From assembly GCF_002871005.1 (NCBI RefSeq), contig NZ_PHSN01000025.1, forward strand, positions 1 through 60,497: a stretch of DNA of 60,497 bases, in the 5' to 3' direction. Positions within the stretch are counted from its first letter, which is position 1. Every line of letters starts with the position of its first letter. Position numbers and translations under genes: made by a program. Source of the stretch: Acidimangrovimonas sediminis (GTDB lineage Bacteria; Pseudomonadota; Alphaproteobacteria; Rhodobacterales; Rhodobacteraceae). Below are positions 11,582 through 21,018 of this stretch, in pieces. The notes beneath the pieces are model-generated. The model was not told the origin of the DNA. It saw only the letters and a list, made by a program, of their open reading frames with translations, and made no database searches.

Positions 11582-12337
11582 TCAGAACGCCGACCACAGC
11601 GCAAGAGAGATCCGGGGCGACGATTCCCCTATCAACGGGATTTCGGGCTGAAGCTTGACCTGCGCCGACCCGACCCGCAGTACCACCGCAGGCCCGAGGC
11701 GCAGGCTGGCCCGCGCGCCGGGGTAATCATCGCCGAGAAGCTCCAGCATCAGGTTCACCCGCTCCGAGGGCTTGAGGCCGAAGATCACGTCGATCTTCGG
11801 CACCGCCTGGCGTGGCCTGGCCCAGACTTCCAGCTCCAGCTTGGCGGTGACCCAACCGGGCCAGCCCGAGGTGACGCCCGAGAACGCGCCGAGCCGGCCG
11901 TCCCCGCCCCCCGCGCCCCAGCCCCGCCCCCAGGCCAGCGCCGGGCGCAGGTAGGTCAGCCCCGCCGCCCCCGGCGTGGTGCGCCGCCCGACACCCAGCG
12001 CCCAGCCCCAGGCGGTGCCGTCGTCGCGTTGCGTCGCGTGGCCGAAGCCCAGAACGAAGTCGCTACCACCATCCTTGGGCAGCGTGGCGTCGAGGATCAC
12101 CAGGTTGTCCCGCTTGAGGCCGATCTCGGCGTAGAAGTTCCCCTCCGTCACCGGCTGGGCCGCCCAACTGCGGTGACCGGTCGCGTCGCGCCCCTGGCCG
12201 AAGGTCACCCCGGTCGAGACGAACATCCCCCCCACCTCGCGCGGCCAGGCATCCGCAAGACAGCGGCTCGCCGGCAGGCCAAGCGCGCAGATCCCCCAAA
12301 CCCCGGCCAGCACCGCCCTTTTCAACCGATACGCCAT
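11582..12337 (-). CDS. Predicted outer-membrane protein, unknown function
   Basis: 251 residues with a cleavable-looking signal peptide (about 28 residues, LPASRCLADA). The rest is made of alternating short amphipathic strands rich in Gly, Trp and Tyr (for example NFYAEIGLKRDNLVILDATL, WGWALGVGRR) and it ends in Phe after SLALWSAF, as outer-membrane barrels do. I do not recognise a named family. GAGGAG lies 7 bases before the ATG. A TTAA-N7-TTAA box is 38-52 bases upstream, suggesting control by the cell-cycle/motility regulator CtrA. It converges with the LpxR-like gene 27 bases away. Confidence 0.65.
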   Translation of the reverse strand: MAYRLKRAVLAGVWGICALGLPASRCLADAWPREVGGMFVSTGVTFGQGRDATGHRSWAAQPVTEGNFYAEIGLKRDNLVILDATLPKDGGSDFVLGFGHATQRDDGTAWGWALGVGRRTTPGAAGLTYLRPALAWGRGWGAGGGDGRLGAFSGVTSGWPGWVTAKLELEVWARPRQAVPKIDVIFGLKPSERVNLMLELLGDDYPGARASLRLGPAVVLRVGSAQVKLQPEIPLIGESSPRISLALWSAF

Positions 12338-12374
12338 GACGCTCCTCTTCCGCGCCAGTCTGGGAGCAACGTGG

Positions 12375-12389
12375 TTAACGAACGGTTAA
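12375..12389. promoter_or_regulatory. CtrA-type box TTAA-N7-TTAA
   Basis: TTAA (12375-12378), seven bases, TTAA (12386-12389) matches the full CtrA recognition pattern. TTAA is rare in this GC-rich DNA, so chance is less likely. It lies between divergent genes, closer to the outer-membrane protein gene (start at 12337) than to the dehydratase gene (start 12526). Confidence 0.5.
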
Positions 12390-12525
12390 GCGCCACGGCC
12401 CCGTGCGCGCCCTTCGTCGCCGGCTCCGAAGGGCCCGGCCGGCAAAAACGGGGTCTGGTGCCCGCCGCCGCCGCGGGCTACGCCTTGGTCCGACCGGGGA
12501 GAGGCCAGCCAGAGAGGATACGACC

Positions 12526-13503
12526 ATGACCGACATCGCGATGATCGAGGCCGCCGCGGCGCGGCTGAAGGGCCATGTGCTGCGCACCCCGCTCCTGTCA
12601 TCGCCCTTCCTCGACGAGATCGCCGGACGCCGCCTTCTGGTCAAGGCCGAGTGCCTGCAACACACCGGCAGCTTCAAGGCGCGCGGCGCCTGGTCCGCCG
12701 TCTCGGCGCTGACGCCGGAGGTGCGGGCGCAGGGCGTGCTGGCCTATTCCAGCGGCAACCACGCGCAGGGCGTGGCCCGCGCCGCGGCGCTGCAGGGCGC
12801 GGCCTGCGTCATCGTCATGCCCTCGGACGCGCCGGCGCTGAAGATCGCGAACACGAAAGCGCTTGGCGCCGAGGTGGTGCTCTACGACCGCGCCACTGAG
12901 AACCGCGAGGAGATCGGCGCCGCGCTGGCCGCCGAGCGCGGGCTGACCCTGGTGAAGCCCTACGACGACCCGCAGGTGATCGCGGGTCAGGCCACGACCG
13001 GCCTCGAGATCGCCGAACAGGCCGCCGAAGAAGGGGTCACCGTGGCCGAGGTGCTGGTGCCCTGCGGCGGAGGCGGGCTAACCTCGGGGATCGCGCTGGC
13101 GCTCGAGGCGAAGGCCCCCGCGATGCGCGTCCGCCCGGTCGAGCCCGAGGGTTTCGACGACACGACACGCTCGCTCGCCTCGGGCAGTGTCGTCGCCAAC
13201 GACCGGCTTGCCGGGTCGATCTGCGACGCGATCATCACCCCCCGCCCGGGAGAGCTGACCTTTCCGGTGCAGCAGCGGCTGAGCGGGCCGGGCCTCGTGG
13301 TGACCGAGGAAGAAGCACTGCGCGCCATGGGGCTGGCCTTCCTGAGGCTGAAGGTCGTGATCGAACCGGGCGGCGCGGTGGCGCTGGCGGCCGCACTCTT
13401 CCACGGCGCGGAACTGGCGGCCGACACGGCGATCGCCGTGGCCTCGGGCGGCAATGTCGACCCCGTGCTCTTCGCCCGCGCACTCGCCACCCTCGACGCC
13501 TGA
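12526..13503 (+). CDS. Threonine/serine dehydratase (fold-type II PLP enzyme)
   Basis: Predicted to deaminate threonine or serine to a 2-oxo acid and ammonia. 325 residues. The PLP lysine is Lys51 in HTGSFKARGA; SSGNHAQGVA binds the substrate carboxylate and PCGGGGLTSG is the phosphate-binding glycine loop. There is no C-terminal ACT regulatory domain, so it is the short catabolic kind rather than IlvA. Hydroxyaspartate ammonia-lyase or a hydroxyectoine-pathway EutB-type enzyme are alternatives. The chosen ATG follows GAGAGGATACGACC. First gene of a co-directional series of catabolic genes. Confidence 0.85.
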   Translation: MTDIAMIEAAAARLKGHVLRTPLLSSPFLDEIAGRRLLVKAECLQHTGSFKARGAWSAVSALTPEVRAQGVLAYSSGNHAQGVARAAALQGAACVIVMPSDAPALKIANTKALGAEVVLYDRATENREEIGAALAAERGLTLVKPYDDPQVIAGQATTGLEIAEQAAEEGVTVAEVLVPCGGGGLTSGIALALEAKAPAMRVRPVEPEGFDDTTRSLASGSVVANDRLAGSICDAIITPRPGELTFPVQQRLSGPGLVVTEEEALRAMGLAFLRLKVVIEPGGAVALAAALFHGAELAADTAIAVASGGNVDPVLFARALATLDA

Positions 13504-13610
13504 CGCCTGCCCCCCTCTCCCAGCCGCCGCCCCGTTTGCGCCCCCCGGCGCAACGCGCTATGCGGGGCGGGTGGCCTGCCCCGGCGCAGCGGCCGCCGGA
13601 CGGAGACCCG

Positions 13611-14411
13611 ATGCACATCCTCGACCTTGGCGACATCCGCCTTCACATCCGCGACGAGGGCCCGCGCGACGGCGCGCCGGTCGTGTTCTCGAACGGGCTG
13701 GGTTGCGACCTGCGGCTCTGGGACAAGGTGGTGCCGCTGCTGCCCCCGGGGCTGCGACTGATCCGCTACGACGCGCGCGGTCACGGCCTGTCGGATTGCC
13801 CGCCCGGCCCCTACGGCATGGGCACGCTGGTACGCGACGCCGAGCGCCTGATCGAGGCGCTGGGTGTCAGGGACACCGCGTTCGTCGGGCTGTCGCTGGG
13901 CGGGATGGTGGCGCAGGGGCTTGCGGTGAAGCGGCTGGATCTCGTGCGTGCGATGGTGCTGTCCAACACGGCGGCCAAGATCGCGACCCAGGGGATCTGG
14001 CAACAACGGATCGAGGCGGTCCGCCAGGGCGGGATCGAAGCGCTGGCCGACGCCGCGCTGGAACGCTGGTTCTCGCGCCGGTTCCGCCAAGGGGCCTCGA
14101 CCGCGGCCGAGGTCGCACTGGTGCGCAACATGCTGGTGCGGCAGCCGGCCGAGGGCTACATGGCCACCGCCGCCGCGATCTCGGGGACGGATTTCTACAC
14201 GCCGACCTCGGGGCTGGGGCTGCCGACGCTGGCGATCGCCGGATCCGAGGACGGATCGACCCCGCCCGACCTGGTGCGCGAGACGGCCGACCTGGTCCGC
14301 GGCAGCCGCTTTCACCTGATCCGCGGCGCCGGCCACCTGCCCTGCATCGAGGCGCCCGAGGCCTATGCCGCCGCCCTCTCCGCCTTCCTGCGCGACATCG
14401 GCCATGTGTGA
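13611..14411 (+). CDS. pcaD: 3-oxoadipate enol-lactonase-like alpha/beta hydrolase
   Basis: Would hydrolyse beta-ketoadipate enol-lactone in the protocatechuate branch of aromatic degradation. 266 residues. Oxyanion region FSNGLGCDLRLWD, nucleophile Ser95 in GLSLGGMVAQ, and catalytic His in GAGHLPCIEAP near the C-terminus; Asp of the triad probably in AGSEDGSTPP. CGGAGACCCG precedes the ATG. No other pca gene is in the window, so a different ester or lactone substrate is possible. It sits 107 bases after the dehydratase and 66 bases before a second hydrolase. Confidence 0.75.
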   Translation: MHILDLGDIRLHIRDEGPRDGAPVVFSNGLGCDLRLWDKVVPLLPPGLRLIRYDARGHGLSDCPPGPYGMGTLVRDAERLIEALGVRDTAFVGLSLGGMVAQGLAVKRLDLVRAMVLSNTAAKIATQGIWQQRIEAVRQGGIEALADAALERWFSRRFRQGASTAAEVALVRNMLVRQPAEGYMATAAAISGTDFYTPTSGLGLPTLAIAGSEDGSTPPDLVRETADLVRGSRFHLIRGAGHLPCIEAPEAYAAALSAFLRDIGHV

Positions 14412-14477
14412 CCCCACGTCTGGCCTCGTGTCTGCCCCCTTGTCCCGATGCCGCCACCCTTCGCACGGTGTCCTGTG

Positions 14478-15200
14478 ATGGGCAGGATCCTGCTTGTACA
14501 CGGCGCCTGGGGCACCGGCGCCATCTGGGACCGGGTCGCGCCGCGCCTCAGCGAGGCAGGGCACGAGGTGACGGCGGTCACCCTGCCCGGTCATGGTGGT
14601 GAAAACGGCGGTGAGAACGGCGGCGTGCACGACCCCGGCGCGATCGGCCTCGACGATTACGTTGCACATGTCGCCGCGCTCGCCGTGGCGGGGCCGCCCG
14701 CGCTGCTGGTCGGCCATTCCATGGGCGGGATGGTGATATCGGGTGTCGCGCAAGCCGTGCCGCAGGCTGTGCGCAAGCTCGTCTATGTCGCCGCGCTCCT
14801 GCCCGCCGACGGCCAGTCGCTGATCGACCTGATCCGCAGCCAGGACAGCCCCGGCGTCGCCCGCGCCGTGCGCAAGGGTGCCCGCCCCGGCACCTCCGAG
14901 ATCGACCCGGAACTGGCCGCCCCGATCTTCTTCCCCGAGGCCACCCCCGAAGAGGCGGCCAGCGTCACCTACGTAGCCCAGCCCAACCGCGGCCAGACCG
15001 AGGCGATCCGCCTCGGCCCCGCCTTCGACAGCGTGCCGCGCGCCTATGTCCACGCGCGCCATGACCAGGTCGTGACCTTCGCCTTGCAACAGCAGATGCG
15101 CGCCCGCACCCCCTGCGCCGAGGTCTTCACACTCGACTGCGGCCACTTCCCGCAGCTGACCCGCCCGGAGGAGCTTGCCGCGATCCTCGGCGGGCTGTGA
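14478..15200 (+). CDS. Alpha/beta hydrolase, plant-methylesterase-like
   Basis: Predicted cytosolic esterase, 240 residues, substrate unknown. It begins directly with the first core strand and oxyanion loop ILLVHGAWGTGAIWD, as do the small salicylate/jasmonate methylesterase-like bacterial hydrolases. Nucleophile elbow GHSMGGMVISG; C-terminal His in LDCGHFPQLTRPEEL. An in-frame 12-base duplication encodes GENGGENGG after LPGHG. The start is uncertain: an ATG 30 bases upstream is also in frame and neither has a good ribosome binding site. Confidence 0.75.
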   Translation: MGRILLVHGAWGTGAIWDRVAPRLSEAGHEVTAVTLPGHGGENGGENGGVHDPGAIGLDDYVAHVAALAVAGPPALLVGHSMGGMVISGVAQAVPQAVRKLVYVAALLPADGQSLIDLIRSQDSPGVARAVRKGARPGTSEIDPELAAPIFFPEATPEEAASVTYVAQPNRGQTEAIRLGPAFDSVPRAYVHARHDQVVTFALQQQMRARTPCAEVFTLDCGHFPQLTRPEELAAILGGL

Positions 15201-15319
15201 CCCCACCCGGAGGCCGGCGCCCGTTCCCCCCTTTCCTGCCCGGCGAAGCGCGGCTAGGCTCCGCCCGGTCGCCCGGTCCTGCCCGCGGGCGCCAGCGAGG
15301 GGAGGATCCGCAGGACATC

Positions 15320-16531
15320 ATGGCAAGCCGTGCCGCCCTCATCTTCGTCGTGCTGACGGTGCTGCTCGATTCGGTCGGGATCGGCCTGATCTTCCCGGTG
15401 CTGCCCGACCTGATCGAAGAGGTCACGGGCGGCGACCTCTCGCATGCCGCACTCTGGGGCGGGGTGCTGACCGCAGCCTTCGCGCTGATGCAATTCACCT
15501 TCGGGCCGACCGTCGGCAACCTGTCCGACCGCTACGGCAGGCGGCCGGTGATGCTGGTGGCGCTGGTGGTGATGACCGCGGATTACCTGGTGATGGCGCT
15601 GGCGGGGTCGATCTGGCTTCTGATCGCGGCGCGGGTGGTGGCGGGGCTGTCGGCAGCCACCCACACCACAGCCGCGGCCTACATGGCCGACATCTCCACG
15701 CCCGAACGGCGCGGGCGCAACTTTGGCCTGATCGGGGCGGCGCTGGGGATGGGCTTCATCCTCGGGCCGGCGCTGGGGGGCCTGCTGGCGCAATTTGGCA
15801 CCCGCGCGCCGTTCCTGGGGGCTGCCGCCCTCGCCGCGCTGAACCTCGGCTTCGGCGCGCTCGTGCTGCCCGAGACGCTTCGCCGTCCGCGCGCCTTCGA
15901 CTGGCGCCGCGCCAACCCGCTGGGCGCCTTCCTCGGCGCCTCGCGGCTGCCCGGGCTGGGCCGGGTGCTGACCGTGTTTCTCCTCGCCCAGGTCGCGAAC
16001 TTCGCCTACCCAGCGGTCTGGGCCTACTGGGGCGCGGCGCGCTTCGGCTGGGACACGACGATGATCGGCTTGTCGCTGGCCTTCTATGGCGGCGGCTTCA
16101 TGGCGGTGCAGGCGCTCTGCGTCGGCCCCGCGATCAGGCACTTCGGCGAAGGCCGCACCGCCACGCTCGGCCTCGTCTGCGACGTGATCTCGGCGCTCTT
16201 CTTCGGCATCGTCTCGAACGGCGCGGCAGCCCTGGCCTTCGTCATCGTCTCGTCGCTGGGCGGCATCGCCACCCCCGCCCTGCAGGCGATCGGCGCCCGC
16301 CTCGCCCCCGAGGACGCGCAAGGAGAGCTGCAGGGCCTGATGTCGAGCCTCACCGCCGTCGCCATGATCGTTTCGCCGATCACGGCCACCACCGTCTTCT
16401 ACGCCTTCACCGGCCCCGCGGCCCCCGTCCAGCTGCCCGGCGCGCCGTTCCTCGTCTCGGCGCTGCTGCTTGTCGCCGCCGTTCTTCTTCATGTCGCGCC
16501 CGCGCGCGTGGCCGCCGAGCCGGCCCCCTAG
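15320..16531 (+). CDS. TetA-like MFS transporter (TCR/Tet family)
   Basis: Inner-membrane proton-driven exporter of the 12-helix major facilitator type, 403 residues. The first helix LIFVVLTVLLDSVGIGLIFPVLPDL and loop 2-3 motif GNLSDRYGRRPVML are those of the tetracycline/multidrug group; motif C-like stretch GFILGPALGGLLAQFG is in helix 5. Chromosomal members usually export unrelated or unknown compounds, so tetracycline resistance should not be assumed. Placed between hydrolase and dehydrogenase genes, it may move a substrate or product of that run. The ATG at 15320 is chosen because upstream codons lack hydrophobic or protein-like character. Confidence 0.82.
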   Translation: MASRAALIFVVLTVLLDSVGIGLIFPVLPDLIEEVTGGDLSHAALWGGVLTAAFALMQFTFGPTVGNLSDRYGRRPVMLVALVVMTADYLVMALAGSIWLLIAARVVAGLSAATHTTAAAYMADISTPERRGRNFGLIGAALGMGFILGPALGGLLAQFGTRAPFLGAAALAALNLGFGALVLPETLRRPRAFDWRRANPLGAFLGASRLPGLGRVLTVFLLAQVANFAYPAVWAYWGAARFGWDTTMIGLSLAFYGGGFMAVQALCVGPAIRHFGEGRTATLGLVCDVISALFFGIVSNGAAALAFVIVSSLGGIATPALQAIGARLAPEDAQGELQGLMSSLTAVAMIVSPITATTVFYAFTGPAAPVQLPGAPFLVSALLLVAAVLLHVAPARVAAEPAP

Positions 16532-16556
16532 CCTGACCCAGAAACCGGAGGACCCC

Positions 16557-17639
16557 ATGCAACAGATCCGCGCCGCCGTGTGCCACGCCTTCAACGAAAA
16601 GCTGAAGATCGAGACGGTCCAGCTCGCCCCGCCCGGTCCCGGCGAGGTCGAGGTCACGATCGACGCCGTGGCGATCTGCCATTCCGACATCTCCTTCGCC
16701 GAAGGCGCATGGGGCGGCACCCTGCCCGCGGTCTACGGCCACGAGGGCGCGGGCCGGATCACCGCGATCGGCGACGGCGTGACCGGCTACGCCCCCGGCG
16801 ACCACGTGCTGGTGACGCTGATCCGCGCCTGCGGCACCTGCGAACCCTGCGCCTGCGGCGACCCCACGCATTGCGCCACCCCCTACGACCGCGACAACGG
16901 GCCGCTGAAGACGGCCGAGGGCAGCACGCTCTCCCACGGCCTCGCCTGCGGCGCCTTCGCCGAGAAGGCCGTTGTGCACCACAGCCAGATCGCACCCTAC
17001 CCGGCCGAGATCCCGGCCGCCTCCGCCTGCCTGCTCAGCTGCGGTGCGATCACCGGGATCGGCGCCGTCGTCAACACCGCGCGCACCCGACCCGGCGACG
17101 TGGTGGTGGTGATCGGCGCCGGCGGCGTCGGCCTCAACGCAATCCAGGGCGCCCGCATCGCCGGCGCCGCCCGCATCATCGCCGTCGACATGAGCGAGGA
17201 GAAGCTTGCCGCCGCGCGCGACTTCGGCGCCACCGACGGCATCCTCGCGACCGAGGCGAAACCCTGGTCGGCAGCGAAGAAACTCGCCGGCCGCGGCGCC
17301 GACGCGGTCTTCGTCACCGTGGGTGCGATCCCCGCCTACGATACCGCCGCGCGCTACCTCGCCCCGGGCGGCAAGCTGGTGGCGGTCGGCATGCCCCATT
17401 CCGGCGCGAAATCCAGCTACGAACCGGTGATCCTCGCCGCCACCGGCCAGAACATGATGGGCTCGCTGATGGGCGACACGATCCTCAAGCGCGACATCCG
17501 CTGGATGGTCGACCTCTACCAGCAGGGCCGCCTGAAACTCGACGAGCTGGTGACGAAGACCTATCCCCTCGACCAGATCAACGAGGCCATCGCCGACACC
17601 AAGTCCGGCCGCGCGCGGCGCAACGTCATCACCTTCTGA
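16557..17639 (+). CDS. Zinc-dependent alcohol dehydrogenase (MDR family)
   Basis: Predicted NAD(P)-dependent oxidation of an alcohol, 360 residues. Catalytic zinc ligands: Cys41 (AICHSD), His62 and Glu63 (YGHEGAG). Structural zinc site: Cys92, Cys95, Cys98 and Cys106 (ACGTCEPCACGDPTHC). Rossmann motif VIGAGGVGLN at about 182-191 followed by acidic VDMSEEKL, which favours NAD. ACCGGAGGACCCC precedes the ATG, 25 bases after the transporter stop, so co-transcription is likely. The closest relatives are NDMA-type and S-hydroxymethylglutathione-like class III relatives; the substrate cannot be read from sequence. Confidence 0.85.
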   Translation: MQQIRAAVCHAFNEKLKIETVQLAPPGPGEVEVTIDAVAICHSDISFAEGAWGGTLPAVYGHEGAGRITAIGDGVTGYAPGDHVLVTLIRACGTCEPCACGDPTHCATPYDRDNGPLKTAEGSTLSHGLACGAFAEKAVVHHSQIAPYPAEIPAASACLLSCGAITGIGAVVNTARTRPGDVVVVIGAGGVGLNAIQGARIAGAARIIAVDMSEEKLAAARDFGATDGILATEAKPWSAAKKLAGRGADAVFVTVGAIPAYDTAARYLAPGGKLVAVGMPHSGAKSSYEPVILAATGQNMMGSLMGDTILKRDIRWMVDLYQQGRLKLDELVTKTYPLDQINEAIADTKSGRARRNVITF

Positions 17640-17702
17640 CCGCCCGCGCCGGCCTCCCGTCTTTGGCCTCTCCAGTCTCCGGCCTCCCCCCGTCTTTGCC
17701 CC

Positions 17703-17750
17703 TTTCTTCTGAGTACAAATATCCCGGGGGTCCGGGGGCTGGCCCCCGGT
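17703..17750. repeat. Intergenic repeat family, copy A
   Basis: TTTCTTCTG, spacer, AAATATCCCGGGGG, then a GC hairpin CCGGGGGC-TG-GCCCCCGG. Same architecture as the copies at 25512 and 34324. It lies in the gap after the alcohol dehydrogenase gene. Confidence 0.7.
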
Positions 17751-17755
17751 CCCGC

Positions 17756-17815
17756 CCCCGGCCAAGCGGCCCCGCCTCCGGGCAAGCGGACCCGACCCCC
17801 GGCAAGAGGACCCGA
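17756..17815. repeat. Three 20-base tandem units before a start codon
   Basis: Three imperfect units built on CCCCGGCAAGCGGACCCGA end 3 bases before the ATG at 17819; the last unit includes the AGAGGA ribosome binding site. Confidence 0.6.
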
Positions 17816-17818
17816 CCC

Positions 17819-19057
17819 ATGCGCCTTCAATCGCTCGAGATCCACACCGTCGCGCCCCCGCCCCCCGGCTGGGGCGGCCGCTACTGGACCTTCGTGAAAC
17901 TGACCACCGACGACGGCATCACCGGCTGGGGCGAATGCTATGCCGCGACCGTGGGCCCGACCGCCATGAAAGCCGTGATAGAGGACGTCTTCGCCCGCCA
18001 CATGGAGGGCGAAAACCCCGAGAACGTCGAGATGATGTTCCGCCGCGCCTATTCCGCGGGCTTCACCCAGCGACCGGATCCCACCGTGATGGGCGCCTTC
18101 TCGGGGCTGGAGATCGCCTGCTGGGACATCCTCGGCAAGGCCCGCGACCGCCCGGTCTGGGCGCTGCTCGGCGGCATGATGAACCCGCGCATCCGCTCCT
18201 ACACCTACCTCTATCCCGATCCGGCCAGGCCCAGCCCCGACTTCTGGGTCGACCCGGCGCTGGCGGCCGAGGCCGCGGCGAAACGGGTGGCCGAGGGCTT
18301 CACCGCGGTGAAGTTCGACCCCGCGGGCCCCTACACCCTGCGCGGCGGGCACGAGCCCGCGATGTCCGACATCGCCCGCTCCGCCGCCTTCTGCAAGGCG
18401 ATCCGCGAGGCCGTGGGCGACCGCGCCGACCTGCTTTTCGGCACCCATGGCCAGTTCACCACCGGCGGCGCGATCCGCCTCGGACAGGCATTGGAACCCT
18501 ACAACCCGCTCTGGTACGAGGAACCGATCCCGCCCGACAACCTGCTGGAATTCGCCGAGGTCGCGCGGGCGGTCCGCATCCCCCTGGCCACCGGCGAGCG
18601 GCTCACCACCAAGGCGGAATTCTCGGCCCTCCTGCGGACCGGGGGCGCACGCATACTGCAACCGGCGCTGGGGCGCGTGGGGGGCATCTGGGAGGCCAAG
18701 AAAATCTCGGCGATGGCCGAATGCTTCAACGTCCAGATGGCGCCGCATCTCTATGCCGGGCCGATCGAATGGGCGGCAAACGTGCATCTCGCCGCCTCGA
18801 TCCCGAACCTGCTGATGGCCGAGACGATCGAACAGGGCGGCGATTTCCACCTTGCTCTGATCCGCAAGTCGATCCGGTGGGAGGAGGGCTACATCCTGGC
18901 GCCAGAAGCCCCGGGCCTCGGGATCGAGGTCGACGAGGACTTGATCCGCGCCCACCCCTATACCGGCGACAAGCTGCATCTCGAGATGCAGGAGGCGCCC
19001 TGCGACTACGCGAAGGGCAACCGTTTCGAAGGCGGCGCGCCGTCTTCCGAAACCTGA
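17819..19057 (+). CDS. Enolase-superfamily dehydratase/racemase (mandelate racemase-like)
   Basis: Predicted acid-sugar dehydratase or racemase, 412 residues. N-terminal capping domain (about 1-125), then the TIM barrel. Visible active-site elements: Lys165 (AVKFDP), His210 (GTHGQF), Glu234/Glu235 (YEEPIPPDN), Glu260 (TGERLTT) and His310 (MAPHLYAGP). Unusual: the usual Asp/Glu metal ligand at the end of strand 3 seems replaced (FGTHG), and the Asp that normally partners the catalytic His is Ala in QPALGRVGG. So the substrate is unknown; galactonate- or mannonate-type names would be guesses. It follows the alcohol dehydrogenase after a 179-base gap carrying repeats. Confidence 0.8.
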   Translation: MRLQSLEIHTVAPPPPGWGGRYWTFVKLTTDDGITGWGECYAATVGPTAMKAVIEDVFARHMEGENPENVEMMFRRAYSAGFTQRPDPTVMGAFSGLEIACWDILGKARDRPVWALLGGMMNPRIRSYTYLYPDPARPSPDFWVDPALAAEAAAKRVAEGFTAVKFDPAGPYTLRGGHEPAMSDIARSAAFCKAIREAVGDRADLLFGTHGQFTTGGAIRLGQALEPYNPLWYEEPIPPDNLLEFAEVARAVRIPLATGERLTTKAEFSALLRTGGARILQPALGRVGGIWEAKKISAMAECFNVQMAPHLYAGPIEWAANVHLAASIPNLLMAETIEQGGDFHLALIRKSIRWEEGYILAPEAPGLGIEVDEDLIRAHPYTGDKLHLEMQEAPCDYAKGNRFEGGAPSSET

Positions 19058-19157
19058 AGGGGACGTGACCGGGGACCTGACGGGGCGACTCGTCCGCCTT
19101 CCCCTCCGCCGCGCCCGGGACGAGGATGGCCCGGAGGGGCGGAGGAGCCCCCCGCCC

Positions 19158-20759
<1,602 letters not shown>

Positions 20760-21018
20760 CTCTTGTCCTATGGGTCGTTCGTGCGAAGGCTTCCCATACC
20801 CCATGCCCCGCTGCGGCGAAACCCTTCCCGCCCTGAAAACCGAAGCGCCCCACCATGTCATGGCCTCGCCGCTGTCCGACAAGCTCTGGCACCAGCCTTG
20901 TAGCCTGGGCCACGTGGATCAGGCCGTATCGCGCAGTACCCCGCCATCCCACGACTGCAGCCTCGCCACCGTCCTCGGCGGGGCTTCGGCATCTCCCGTG
21001 TCGCTCGGGCCGTGCGGC

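Noticed and set aside
14598-14621. 12-base duplication inside a hydrolase gene as a sign of a broken gene
   Set aside because: The duplication keeps the frame and lies in a surface loop; the catalytic motifs are intact.
12987-15206. Long minus-strand frame opposite the dehydratase and two hydrolases
   Set aside because: Complement of well-supported genes; composition artefact.
15320-16531. Acquired tetracycline-resistance determinant
   Set aside because: No tetR neighbour, no mobile element, and codon use equals that of neighbours; more likely a chromosomal MFS exporter.
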